NCBI RefSeq assembly: GCF_024979295.1
Contig: NZ_JANLCJ010000002.1
Location: forward strand, 496,001-560,000
Direction: 5' to 3'
From: Herbiconiux daphne
Lineage (GTDB): Bacteria > Actinomycetota > Actinomycetes > Actinomycetales > Microbacteriaceae
DNA: 64,000 nt
In this document: one piece after another, positions 26,069 to 34,261 of the stretch
Numbering within the stretch: the stretch's first letter is position 1
Layout of the letters: each line of letters begins with the position of its first letter
Translations under genes and position numbers: made by a program
The notes under the pieces: model-generated
What the model was told of the DNA's origin: nothing
The model's input: the letters and a program-made list of their open reading frames with translations, nothing else
Databases searched by the model: none

Positions 26069-26902
26069 TCACTTGATCGCCGCGCCGGCGTCGACCGGCA
26101 GGGTCACGCCGGTGACGTATCGCGACTCGTCGGAGGCGAACCAGAGCACCGCGTTGGAGATGTCGACCGCCTCGACCCACGGGATGGGCAGGGCGTTCAT
26201 CTGCGTGGCGGCATCCGCGAAGTCCTGCTTCGTCGGATTCTCGAGGTCGGGCCGGAACAGCCGGTAGATGGCGTCGTTCTGCACCATCGGGGTGTCGACC
26301 GTGGTGGGGTGGATGCTGTTCACGCGGATGAAGTCGGGTGCCAGTTCGAGCGCCAGGGTGCGCATGAGGCCCACCACGCCGTGCTTGGCCGAGACGTAGT
26401 GCGAGATGTTCTCGTAGGGGAAGAGGCCCGCGTCCGAGCTGGTGAGGATGATCGATCCGCCCCGGCCGCCGGCGCGGATGTGCGGGATGGCCGCCTTGGC
26501 GGTGCGCCAGACACCGCCGAGGTTGATGTCGATCATGTTCTTCCATTCCGCATCGGGAATGTTCTCGGAACGGTTGGGCGTGCCGGAGATGCCGGCGTTG
26601 GCCGACACGATGTCGAGCCGGCCGAGCTCGGCGACACCGGCATCCAGTGCGCTCTTCAGCTGGTCGAAGTCGCGCACATCGGCCTTCGACGCGACGATGC
26701 GCCGGTCGAGCGCCTCCACCTGCCGCACGGTCTCGGCGAGATCCTCCTCGGTCGCCGGGTCGTAGGGGTTCTCGGGGATCGCCTCGCAGATGTCGATGGC
26801 GATGATGTCGGCGCCCTCTTGCGCCAGGCGGATCGCGTGCGACCGCCCCTGACCACGTGCCGCGCCCGTGATGAACGCGACCTTTCCTTCTACACGCCCC
26901 AT
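26069..26902 (-). CDS. Mycofactocin-coupled SDR family oxidoreductase (copy 3)
   Basis: 277 residues. NAD motif TGAARGQGRSHAIRLAQEGA, insert DLAETVRQVEALDRRIVASKADVRD, catalytic HYVSAKHGV. Clearly a close paralogue of copy 4 (both end in RYVTGVTLPVDAG). AAAGGAG lies ten bases before the ATG at 26902. The lid has YRLFRPDLENPTKQDFADAA. Confidence 0.9.
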   Translation of the reverse strand: MGRVEGKVAFITGAARGQGRSHAIRLAQEGADIIAIDICEAIPENPYDPATEEDLAETVRQVEALDRRIVASKADVRDFDQLKSALDAGVAELGRLDIVSANAGISGTPNRSENIPDAEWKNMIDINLGGVWRTAKAAIPHIRAGGRGGSIILTSSDAGLFPYENISHYVSAKHGVVGLMRTLALELAPDFIRVNSIHPTTVDTPMVQNDAIYRLFRPDLENPTKQDFADAATQMNALPIPWVEAVDISNAVLWFASDESRYVTGVTLPVDAGAAIK

Positions 26903-26954
26903 TGCGTGCTCCTTTCGTCATGGGCCGAGGGCCCGCGTATTTCGATCTGGTGAC

Positions 26955-27791
26955 CTACTTGATGAGCGAACCGGCATCCACCGGCAGGGTGACGCCGGTG
27001 ACGTAGCGCGACTCGTCGGAGGCGAACCACAGCACGGCGTTGGAGATGTCGACCGGCTCGACCCACTTGATCGGCAGCGCGTTGAGGGTCTGGAACCGTT
27101 CCCCGACGACGTCACGGGTGCGTTCGGCCACCGGGAGGTCGCCGGCGAACAGCGCGTAGGTGGCGTCGTTGTGGATCATGTCGGTGTCGACACTGGTGGG
27201 ATGCACGGAGTTCACGCGGATGAAGTCGGGCGCGAGCTCGAGCGCCAGCGTGCGCATCAGGCCTACCACGCCGTGCTTGGCGGCGACGTAGTGCCCGATG
27301 TTCGGAATCGCCATCAGGCCGGCCGTCGAGGAGGTCAGGACGATCGACCCGCCGTTTCCGCCCGCCTTGAGGTGCGGAATGGCCGCCTTCACGGCGTGCC
27401 AGACACCGGTGAGGTTGGTGTCGAGCATGTCGCTCCACTGCTCCTCGGTGAGTTCCTCCATGCTGCCGAAGCTGAAGATGCCCGCGTTCGCCGCCACGAT
27501 GTCGAGCCGGCCGAGTTGCGCCACCCCGTCGTCGAGTGCGGCTTTGACCGCCTCGTAGTCGCGCACATCGGCTTTCGTGGCGACGATCCGACGGTCGAGT
27601 GCCTCGATCTGCCGAACGGTCTCCTCCATGTCGGCCGGGGTCGACATCGGATACGGCACCGAGTCGATCTGGTCTTCGATGTCGACCGCGATGATGTCGG
27701 CGCCCTCCTGCGCCAGCCGGAGCGCATGACTCCGCCCCTGACCGCGTGCCGCACCGGTGACGAATGCGACCTTGCCTTCTACACGCCCCAT
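26955..27791 (-). CDS. Mycofactocin-coupled SDR family oxidoreductase (copy 4)
   Basis: 278 residues. NAD motif TGAARGQGRSHALRLAQEGA, insert DMEETVRQIEALDRRIVATKADVRD, catalytic HYVAAKHGV. It shares the C-terminus RYVTGVTLPVDAGSLIK with copy 3, which points to recent duplication. The start is preceded by AAGGGAGCACGCA, nearly identical to the leader of copy 3, so the duplicated unit included the ribosome binding site. Confidence 0.9.
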   Translation of the reverse strand: MGRVEGKVAFVTGAARGQGRSHALRLAQEGADIIAVDIEDQIDSVPYPMSTPADMEETVRQIEALDRRIVATKADVRDYEAVKAALDDGVAQLGRLDIVAANAGIFSFGSMEELTEEQWSDMLDTNLTGVWHAVKAAIPHLKAGGNGGSIVLTSSTAGLMAIPNIGHYVAAKHGVVGLMRTLALELAPDFIRVNSVHPTSVDTDMIHNDATYALFAGDLPVAERTRDVVGERFQTLNALPIKWVEPVDISNAVLWFASDESRYVTGVTLPVDAGSLIK

Positions 27792-27867
27792 TGCGTGCTC
27801 CCTTCTCTTCTTTTCTCTTCCTTCTTGCGATGCCCGGGATGCCTTGCGATGCCCGGGATGGCCCGGA

Positions 27868-28677
27868 TCAGAACTGCGTGTTGCCCGCGTCGACGGTCAG
27901 CTCGAGGCTCGTGACATACCGCGACTCGTCGGAGGCGAGGAACAGCACGGCGTTCGACTGGTCGACCGGTTCGGTGATCTCGATCGGCAGCAGGTTGGCG
28001 AGCATGCCGCCGAGCTTCGGATGCGCCTCGAGCAGCGGCCCGAAGGCGTCGCCGCCGAGGGTGCCCATCGGTGTGTTCACGCCGGTGGGGTGGATGGTGT
28101 TGACCCGGATGTTGTACTCGGCGAGCTCGGTGGCGTAGGCCCTCATCAGCCCGACGACCCCGTGCTTGGCGCTGACGTAGGCCGAGAGGAACGGCAGGCC
28201 CTTGATGCCCGCCGCCGAGCTCGTCATGATGATCGAGCCCCCGCCGTTGTCGATGAGGTGCTGCGCCGTGCCCTGCACGGTGTTCCACACGCCGGTGAGG
28301 TTCGTGCCGATGGTCTGGTCCCAGACCTCGGCCGAGGTGCCCTTCCAATCGGCGATGACGCAGATGCCGGCGTTGGCCACCACGATGTCGAGCTTGCCGA
28401 GCTGGGCGACCCCGTCGTCGATGGCGGCCCTCAGGGCCTCGCGGTCGCGCACGTCGACCTTGGTCGCGATGATGCGGCGGTCGAGTGCCTCGACCTGCCG
28501 CACGGTCTCGGCGAGATCCTCCTCGGTCGCCGAGGGATAGTCGATGTTCGGGATGTGGTCGGCCAGATCGACCGCGATGATGTCGGCACCTTCCTGCGCC
28601 AGCCGGAGCGCGTGGCTGCGCCCCTGCCCCCGTGCCGCTCCGGTGATGAAAGCGACTTTGCCTTCGACACGCCCCAT
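27868..28677 (-). CDS. Mycofactocin-coupled SDR family oxidoreductase (copy 5, next to mftC)
   Basis: 269 residues. NAD motif TGAARGQGRSHALRLAQEGA, insert DLAETVRQVEALDRRIIATKVDVRD, catalytic AYVSAKHGV. The C-terminal lid (GDAFGPLLEAHPKLGGMLANLLPIEI) differs most from the others, suggesting a different substrate. It follows mftC by 73 bp and has GGAAGGAT before its ATG. Confidence 0.9.
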   Translation of the reverse strand: MGRVEGKVAFITGAARGQGRSHALRLAQEGADIIAVDLADHIPNIDYPSATEEDLAETVRQVEALDRRIIATKVDVRDREALRAAIDDGVAQLGKLDIVVANAGICVIADWKGTSAEVWDQTIGTNLTGVWNTVQGTAQHLIDNGGGSIIMTSSAAGIKGLPFLSAYVSAKHGVVGLMRAYATELAEYNIRVNTIHPTGVNTPMGTLGGDAFGPLLEAHPKLGGMLANLLPIEITEPVDQSNAVLFLASDESRYVTSLELTVDAGNTQF

Positions 28678-28750
28678 TGCCTGATCCTTCCTGTTGACAC
28701 GCGGGTCGTGATGTGCGGCCCGTGGCTTCGTGACGCCGTGCCCCCGATGC

Positions 28751-30052
28751 TCAGTTGGGGGTGAATCCGGCGAGCGGGTTCTCTTCGCAGGCGCTGACCG
28801 GGGGCCGGTCGGGCCGGGTCAGCGAGAGGGTGATCGGGATGCCCCGCTTCTTCGTGGTGATGAGTCCGGTCGCGATCGGCCGGCCGTCGCGGCGGGGGCC
28901 GCGCACGGTCGAGTGCGAGTGGTCGCCATCCGGCTTCGGGATCGAGCCGTCCATCTTGCGCTTCTCCAGCGCCTCCTCGCCGAAACCGCGCACGCACTCC
29001 GGGTCGGGCCCGTCCAGGGGCAGACCGGTGAAGAACTTCGCCGCCATGCACCCGCCCTTGCAGGTGTCGAAGAAGCTGCAGCTCGTGCACGCGCCGCCGG
29101 ACTGCGGCGTGCGGAGCCGGGTGAACAGCTCGGAGTTGCGCCAGACCTCCTGGAAGCCGCCCTCACTGCGCACGTTGCCGGCGAGGAACTCGTCGTGGAT
29201 GGCGAACGGGCAGGCGTACACGTCGCCGATCGGATCGATCAGGCACACCACCCGCCCCGCGCCACACAGGTTGAGGCCCGGCAACGCCGACCCGTAGGCG
29301 GAGAGATGGAAGAACGAATCGCCCGTCAGCACCCCTTCGCCGTGAGCGACGAGCCAGTCGTAGAGCTCGCGCTGCTGCTCCGGCAGCGGATGCAGCTCGT
29401 CCCAGACATCCGCACCGCGACCGCTCGGCCGCAACCGGGTCAGACGCAGCTGCGCGCCGTACTCGTCGGCGATGGCCTTGAACTCGTCGAGCTGGGGGAT
29501 GTTCTGCCGCGTGCAGACCACCGAGATCTTGAACCCGGTGAACCCGGCATCCTTCATGTTCTGCATCGCCCGCATCGCGGTGGCGTAGGAGCCGGGGCCG
29601 CGCACGTAGTCGTTGACCTCGGCGGTCGCGCCGTCGAGCGAGATCTGCACGTCGACGTAATCGCTGCCGGCGAGCTTCTGCGCCACCTCGGGGGTGATCT
29701 TCACCCCGTTGGTCGAGAACTTCACCCCCACCTTGTGCGCGGTGGCGTAGTCGACGAGCTCCCAGAAGTCGCTGCGCACCGTCGGCTCGCCCCCGCCGAT
29801 GTTCACGTAGAACACCTGCATGCGCTCGAGCTCGTCGATCACCGCTTTGCACTCCTCGGTGCTGAGCTCCCGCGGGTCACGACGACCCGACGACGACAGG
29901 CAGTGCACGCAACTGAGGTTGCAGGCGTAGGTCAGCTCCCAGGTGAGGCAGATCGGCGAATCGAGACCGTACTCGAACAGATCCACCAACCGGCCCGGCT
30001 GGGGCGGCGGCGCGGGCTTCGGGGCTTCCGGGCGGGCATCCAGGAGTGTCAT
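28751..30052 (-). CDS. mftC: Mycofactocin radical SAM maturase MftC
   Basis: 433 residues. The radical SAM cluster motif CNLSCVHC places the three [4Fe-4S] ligands at C44, C48 and C51. The C-terminal SPASM region has further cysteines (CGAGRVVCLIDPIGDVYACPF, CTSCSFFDTCKGGC) for auxiliary clusters. MftC decarboxylates and cross-links the C-terminal Val-Tyr of MftA. The start ATG at 30052 overlaps the mftB stop as ATGA; an upstream in-frame start at 30148 would run back through mftB. It is about 30 residues longer at the C-terminus than a minimal maturase, ending ACEENPLAGFTPN. Confidence 0.95.
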   Translation of the reverse strand: MTLLDARPEAPKPAPPPQPGRLVDLFEYGLDSPICLTWELTYACNLSCVHCLSSSGRRDPRELSTEECKAVIDELERMQVFYVNIGGGEPTVRSDFWELVDYATAHKVGVKFSTNGVKITPEVAQKLAGSDYVDVQISLDGATAEVNDYVRGPGSYATAMRAMQNMKDAGFTGFKISVVCTRQNIPQLDEFKAIADEYGAQLRLTRLRPSGRGADVWDELHPLPEQQRELYDWLVAHGEGVLTGDSFFHLSAYGSALPGLNLCGAGRVVCLIDPIGDVYACPFAIHDEFLAGNVRSEGGFQEVWRNSELFTRLRTPQSGGACTSCSFFDTCKGGCMAAKFFTGLPLDGPDPECVRGFGEEALEKRKMDGSIPKPDGDHSHSTVRGPRRDGRPIATGLITTKKRGIPITLSLTRPDRPPVSACEENPLAGFTPN

Positions 30053-30339
30053 GACGACCTTTCGACGACCATCGACGACTGCGCCAGCGTGCCGAGGGCC
30101 TGCTGATAGCGAGGCAGATCGGCGGCGGCGATGCCGGCGGTCTCGCACGCCACCCTGACCGATGGCGCCGAGGCGAGTGATTGCACGACCGCCAGCAACG
30201 TGCGGTCTTTGAGGAACGACAGCTTTCGCGTGCCGAAGTGGTAGAGCAGGGCTCCGAACGGTTCAGGGCGAACGGACACCTGGGGATGCAGATCCCACGC
30301 CGTGTCCAGATCGACCCCGTCAGGATTCAGCCGAGACAT
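30049..30339 (-). CDS. mftB: Mycofactocin precursor chaperone MftB
   Basis: 96 residues, PqqD-like RiPP recognition element. It starts MSRLNPDGVDLDTAWDLHPQ and contains VRPEPFGALLYHFGTRKLSFL, the characteristic MftB segment. MftB binds the leader of MftA and delivers it to MftC. It lies 9 bp after mftA and overlaps mftC by 4 bp, so A, B and C are translationally coupled. Confidence 0.94.
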   Translation of the reverse strand: MSRLNPDGVDLDTAWDLHPQVSVRPEPFGALLYHFGTRKLSFLKDRTLLAVVQSLASAPSVRVACETAGIAAADLPRYQQALGTLAQSSMVVERSS

Positions 30340-30348
30340 GGCAGCGGC

Positions 30349-30456
30349 TCAGTAGACGCCGCACATACCGTCGATCGATACTTCTTCGACCAGCGAATCG
30401 GCCTCGATGGCTGCCGGCGCTTCGCTTGCGGTCGCGGTCTGTTCACGTGTACTCAT
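30349..30456 (-). CDS. mftA: Mycofactocin precursor peptide MftA
   Basis: 35 residues, too short for most gene callers. It starts MSTREQTATASEAP and ends VEEVSIDGMCGVY, the invariant MftA C-terminus; the last two residues (Val34, Tyr35) become mycofactocin. The Ala/Glu-rich leader is the part recognised by MftB. GAGGAG lies 6-7 bases before the ATG. It is first in the leftward mft operon, opposite mftR. Confidence 0.96.
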   Translation of the reverse strand: MSTREQTATASEAPAAIEADSLVEEVSIDGMCGVY

Positions 30457-30495
30457 GGGATTCTCCTCATGGTCGTAATCGTCTTCATCGTCGAG

Positions 30496-30519
30496 TTACT
30501 GTGATGGACACGATACTAA
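30496..30519. promoter_or_regulatory. Candidate MftR operator in the mftA/mftR intergenic region
   Basis: A 24-bp imperfect palindrome, starting TTACTGTG and ending CGATACTAA, lies between the divergent mftA and mftR starts (30457-30550). TTA/TAA ends and several inner positions are symmetric. The position fits a shared operator for MftR, but symmetry is weak. Confidence 0.35.
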
Positions 30520-30550
30520 TGACACCGAGTGCCGAATGGAAGGGGGAACG

Positions 30551-31177
30551 ATGACCAGCGCATCGTCCGGGCCGCCCGCCGGCCCCCCGCGCCTCGGTCG
30601 CCAGCCCTCCACCAGCCAGGCCGAGCTGAGTCACATCGCGCTGCAGCTGTTCATCGAGCACGGCTTCGACGCCACCACCATCGACGACATCGCCGCTCGC
30701 GCGGGCATCGGCCGCCGCACCTTCTTCCGGTACTTCCCCTCGAAGAACGACCTGCCCTGGGGCGACTTCGACAGCCTGCTCGACCGCATGCGCGACCATC
30801 TGCACTCCCTGCCGGCCGGCCTGTCGCTGGTCGAGGCGTTGCGCGCGGCCGTGATCGAGTTCAACCGGTTCCCGCAGGAGGAGGTGCCCTATCACCGGCA
30901 GCGCATGGACCTGCTGCTCAACGTGCCGACCCTGGTGGCGCACTCGACCCTGCGCTACGCCTCGTGGCGGCAGGTGGTCGCCGAATACGCCGGTCAGCGC
31001 CTCGGCGTGCCCGAAGACAGCCTGCAGCCACAGGCGATCGCTTGGACCTACCTCGCCGTCTCGCTCGCGGCCTACGAGCAGTGGCTGAAGAACGACGACG
31101 CCGACCTGATCGCGTTGCTCGACTCCGCGTTCGAGCTGCTCGACACCACGTTCGATCCGCGGCACGACGGTCCGTGA
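30551..31177 (+). CDS. mftR: Mycofactocin system transcriptional regulator MftR (TetR family)
   Basis: 208 residues. N-terminal helix-turn-helix: SHIALQLFIEHGFDATTIDDIAARAGIGRRTFFRYFPSKNDLPW; the FRYFPSKND stretch and GDFDSLLDRMR are typical of MftR. In mycobacteria MftR represses the mft locus and responds to acyl-CoA. The ATG at 30551 follows AAGGGGG; an alternative start lies at 30536. Its stop overlaps mftG by one base (TGATG). Confidence 0.9.
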   Translation: MTSASSGPPAGPPRLGRQPSTSQAELSHIALQLFIEHGFDATTIDDIAARAGIGRRTFFRYFPSKNDLPWGDFDSLLDRMRDHLHSLPAGLSLVEALRAAVIEFNRFPQEEVPYHRQRMDLLLNVPTLVAHSTLRYASWRQVVAEYAGQRLGVPEDSLQPQAIAWTYLAVSLAAYEQWLKNDDADLIALLDSAFELLDTTFDPRHDGP

Positions 31178-32913
31178 TGGCACGCGAGCCTCGCGGCGGC
31201 GATCCGGGCGGCGATTCGGGCGCTGGCCCGCGCGCCGGCTCGGCGTTCGACGTGATCGTCGTCGGGGCCGGGGGTTCGGGAGCACCCCTCGCCGCCCGAT
31301 TGGCCGGGCCCGGATGCCGCGTGCTGCTGCTCGAGGCCGGCCCGGCCCCCGGCACGGTGGCCGGCCTGCCGCCCGAACTGCTCGACGCGGGAATCATCCG
31401 CGGCGCCGACCCGGCGCATCCCGACAACTGGGCGCTGCCTGCGCAGCTGACCGCCGGTCGCCCCTATTCGATCGCCCGCGGCCGCGTGCTCGGCGGTTCG
31501 ACGACGGTGAACGGCGGCTACTTCGTGCGGGCCCGGCGGGCCGACCACGACGACTGGGGCGCCGCCGGCAACGACGAGTGGAGCTACGAGGCCTGTCTTC
31601 CCTTCTCGCGCGCGCTCGAGACCGACGAGCAGTACGGTCCGCTTGCCGCACCCCGGCCGGGCCCCGACGACGCTCGGGCGGTAGCGACAGCGGCGACGAC
31701 GACGGCGACGGCACTGCATGGCAGCTCGGGGCCGATGCCGGTCACCCGGCCCGCGGTCACGAGGGAGGGCGCACCGCACCCGGTGACCGCGGCGTTCGCG
31801 GCGGCAGCCGGCGAACTCGGCTTCGCACTCGAGGCCGACAAGAACGGCGAGCAGCCCCCCGGGCACGGACCGTTGCCGATGAACGTGCGCGGCGGCATCC
31901 GGTGGAACACCGCCCTGGCCTATCTGCTGCCGCTCGGCACGAACCCCGATCTCGTGGTGCGCGGTGACGCCACCGTGCGCCGGGTGCTCTTCGAGGGCAC
32001 GCGGGCCGTGGGTGTCGAGCTCGCCGACGGCGAGGTGGTGCGCGCGGGGCGGGAGGTGGTGCTCGCGGCCGGCGGCATCCTGACCCCGCACCTGCTGCTG
32101 GTGTCGGGGGTGGGGCCGCGCGACGAACTCGCCCGGCACGGCATCCGGGTGGTGGCCGAGTCACCCGGGGTCGGGGTCGGGTTCAGCGACCACCCCCAGG
32201 TGCAGCTGACCTGGCGCCCGCGGCCCGGGATCACCGGGCCCGAGATCACGCCGCCCGGCATCGCCACGCCCGGGGCCAGCACGACCGCCGCTCCCGGCGG
32301 TTGGCCCGGGCCGGCCATGGAATGGGTGCTCAACGCCCCGCCCGAGCAGCCCGGCGGTGCCGACATCGAGGTGCTGCCGCTGCTGAAGCCGATGGGCTAC
32401 CTGCTGCACGGGGTCGTGGCGCCCGACGACCCGCCCGATCTCGCCCTGCTGGTGGCCCTTCAGCGCGAGGCGGCGCGCGGAACCATCCGGTTGGCGTCGG
32501 CCGATCCTGCCGTTTTGCCCGAGATCGACTACGACTACCTCTCCGTTCCCGCCGACCACGCCGGCCTCCGGCGCGCGGTGCGACTGGCCGCGCGCCTGGT
32601 GGGCACGCGCGCGTTCGCGGCCGTCTCCGAGGGGCTCACGAACATCGACGAGGCCACTCTCGCAGACGACTCGCGCCTCGACTCCTGGGTGCGCTCGAAC
32701 CTCGGCACGGCCATCCACCTCTGCGGCAGTGCGCGCATGGGCCCCGCCGACGACCCCGGCGCCGTCGTCGACCAGCACGGCCGGGTGCGCGGCGTGACGG
32801 GTCTGCGGATCGCGGACACGTCGATCCTGCCGACCGCCCCGCGCCGTGGTCCGGCGGCGACCGCGGTGCTGATCGGCGAGCGCGTGGCCGCGTTCCTGCG
32901 CGACGGCGACTGA
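31177..32913 (+). CDS. mftG: Mycofactocin-system GMC oxidoreductase MftG
   Basis: 578 residues. GMC flavoprotein: FAD motif DVIVVGAGGSGAPLAARLA (about 24-42), GRVLGGSTTVNGGYFVRAR, the second GMC signature VVLAAGGILTPHLLLVSGVGP, and C-terminal IHLCGSARMGPADDPGAVVD plus LRIADTSILPTAPRRGPAAT. The His/Asn pair region (AIHLCGSARM) differs from choline dehydrogenases, as in the MftG group. MftG passes electrons from reduced mycofactocin towards the respiratory chain. It is coupled to mftR by a 1-base overlap. A longer frame upstream overlaps mftR and is not used. Confidence 0.9.
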   Translation: MAREPRGGDPGGDSGAGPRAGSAFDVIVVGAGGSGAPLAARLAGPGCRVLLLEAGPAPGTVAGLPPELLDAGIIRGADPAHPDNWALPAQLTAGRPYSIARGRVLGGSTTVNGGYFVRARRADHDDWGAAGNDEWSYEACLPFSRALETDEQYGPLAAPRPGPDDARAVATAATTTATALHGSSGPMPVTRPAVTREGAPHPVTAAFAAAAGELGFALEADKNGEQPPGHGPLPMNVRGGIRWNTALAYLLPLGTNPDLVVRGDATVRRVLFEGTRAVGVELADGEVVRAGREVVLAAGGILTPHLLLVSGVGPRDELARHGIRVVAESPGVGVGFSDHPQVQLTWRPRPGITGPEITPPGIATPGASTTAAPGGWPGPAMEWVLNAPPEQPGGADIEVLPLLKPMGYLLHGVVAPDDPPDLALLVALQREAARGTIRLASADPAVLPEIDYDYLSVPADHAGLRRAVRLAARLVGTRAFAAVSEGLTNIDEATLADDSRLDSWVRSNLGTAIHLCGSARMGPADDPGAVVDQHGRVRGVTGLRIADTSILPTAPRRGPAATAVLIGERVAAFLRDGD

Positions 32914-33022
32914 CCGAGCCGCCGCCGAGCCTGAACCGCTGTCGAGCACCGCGCCGCTGTCGAGCAGCGCGCGGCGCCCTCGGGCCCGCCACGCGTCCTT
33001 CCACCGGTGGGAGGATGGACGT

Positions 33023-33775
33023 ATGGCCAGAGACCCATCGTTCGCCCTCTCGTTCGGCACCCAGGCCGCCGCCTACGATCGAGGGCGCCCGGGCTACCCC
33101 GACGACGCCGTCGAGTGGATCATCACCCGCGCGGCCACCGACGACGACGCTCTGCCCGACGTGGTCGATCTGGGAGCCGGCACCGGAAAGTTCACGGACT
33201 CACTCGTCTCGCGCGCGGCCACGGTCACCGCGGTCGAACCGGATGCGCAGATGCGCGAGCGCCTCACCGCCAACCTGCCCGGAGTGGTCGCCGTCGCGGG
33301 AACAGCCGAAGCCATCCCGCTCGGTGACGAATCGGCCGATCTCGTCACGGTCGCCCAGGCCTGGCACTGGGTCGACCCCGAGGCGGCGTCGCGCGAGGTC
33401 GCCCGCATCCTGCGACCCGGTGGAGCCCTCGCCCTGATCTGGAACATCCGCGACGCCTCGGTCGACTGGATCGCCGAGCTCGGGCGCATCATGGGCGCCT
33501 CGGAAGCCGAGCGGTTCGACAGCCTCACTCCCCCGATCGGTGAGCCGCTCACCCGTGACGCTTACGCCGAGTTCCACTGGAGCAACCCGATCAGCCGCGA
33601 TGAGCTGCACGCGATGGTCACCTCGCGCAGCTACGTGATCGCGATGGGCGCCGCCGAACGCGACGACCTGCTCGCGCGCATCGACCACCTGCTCACCACC
33701 CACCCCGACCTCGCGGGCCGCGACACCTTCGACCTCGCCTACTCCACCCGCGTCACCATCGCCCGGCACTTCTGA
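33023..33775 (+). CDS. Class I SAM-dependent methyltransferase
   Basis: 250 residues of the methyltransferase-11 type. SAM motif I DVVDLGAGTGKFTDSLV, acidic residue in TAVEPDAQM, motif II/III SADLVTVAQAWHWVDPEAASREVARILRPGGALALIW. The AQAWHW stretch is common in this group. The start ATG lies after GGAGGATGGACGT. Substrate unknown; it stands alone. Confidence 0.85.
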   Translation: MARDPSFALSFGTQAAAYDRGRPGYPDDAVEWIITRAATDDDALPDVVDLGAGTGKFTDSLVSRAATVTAVEPDAQMRERLTANLPGVVAVAGTAEAIPLGDESADLVTVAQAWHWVDPEAASREVARILRPGGALALIWNIRDASVDWIAELGRIMGASEAERFDSLTPPIGEPLTRDAYAEFHWSNPISRDELHAMVTSRSYVIAMGAAERDDLLARIDHLLTTHPDLAGRDTFDLAYSTRVTIARHF

Positions 33776-33898
33776 GCGAGGCACTGCACCCCACGGCTCA
33801 GCACAGCACAGCAACACCGCACCCCACCGCACCCCGACCGCACCGCACCCGCACCCGCACCACCGCCCACGCCGCGCCCCGCGGGGTACCATCGACCA

Positions 33899-34261
33899 AT
33901 GGCCATCGTGACCCTCGAACGCCCCGCGAAGCACACCGTCGTGCGCTCGTTCGCCGGCCACCTGGATGCCGCTCCCGACGCCGTCTTCGCCGCTCTCGCG
34001 CGTCGGCTCGGCGGCCTCACGGGCGACGAGGGCCAGTCACTCGTCGACGAGCCCAGCCGTACGGTGATCGTGCAGGGCGAGTGGTGGTACCGCGCCGAAT
34101 ACCGCGTGCGGCCCGAACCGGATGCCGCGACCGGCACCCTCGTCGAACACGAGATCGTGAACGTCGCCTCCACTGCCCACTGGGCCGGCCCCATCGCCGG
34201 GCGCGCCGTCATCCGCTCGGCTCCCGCCGACTTCCAGGCCCTGCTGACGGAGCTCGCGTGA
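33899..34261 (+). CDS. Small SRPBCC-like protein of unknown function
   Basis: 120 residues: MAIVTLERPAKHTVVRSFAGHLDAAPDAVFAALARRL, then beta-rich segments (SRTVIVQGEWWYRAEYRV) and a C-terminal helix (ADFQALLTELA). This resembles polyketide-cyclase/SRPBCC ligand-binding folds but without clear signature residues. It overlaps the next MFS gene by 4 bp (GTGA), so the two are coupled. The gap before it (33776-33898) is a C-rich CGCACCC-type simple repeat. Confidence 0.65.
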   Translation: MAIVTLERPAKHTVVRSFAGHLDAAPDAVFAALARRLGGLTGDEGQSLVDEPSRTVIVQGEWWYRAEYRVRPEPDAATGTLVEHEIVNVASTAHWAGPIAGRAVIRSAPADFQALLTELA

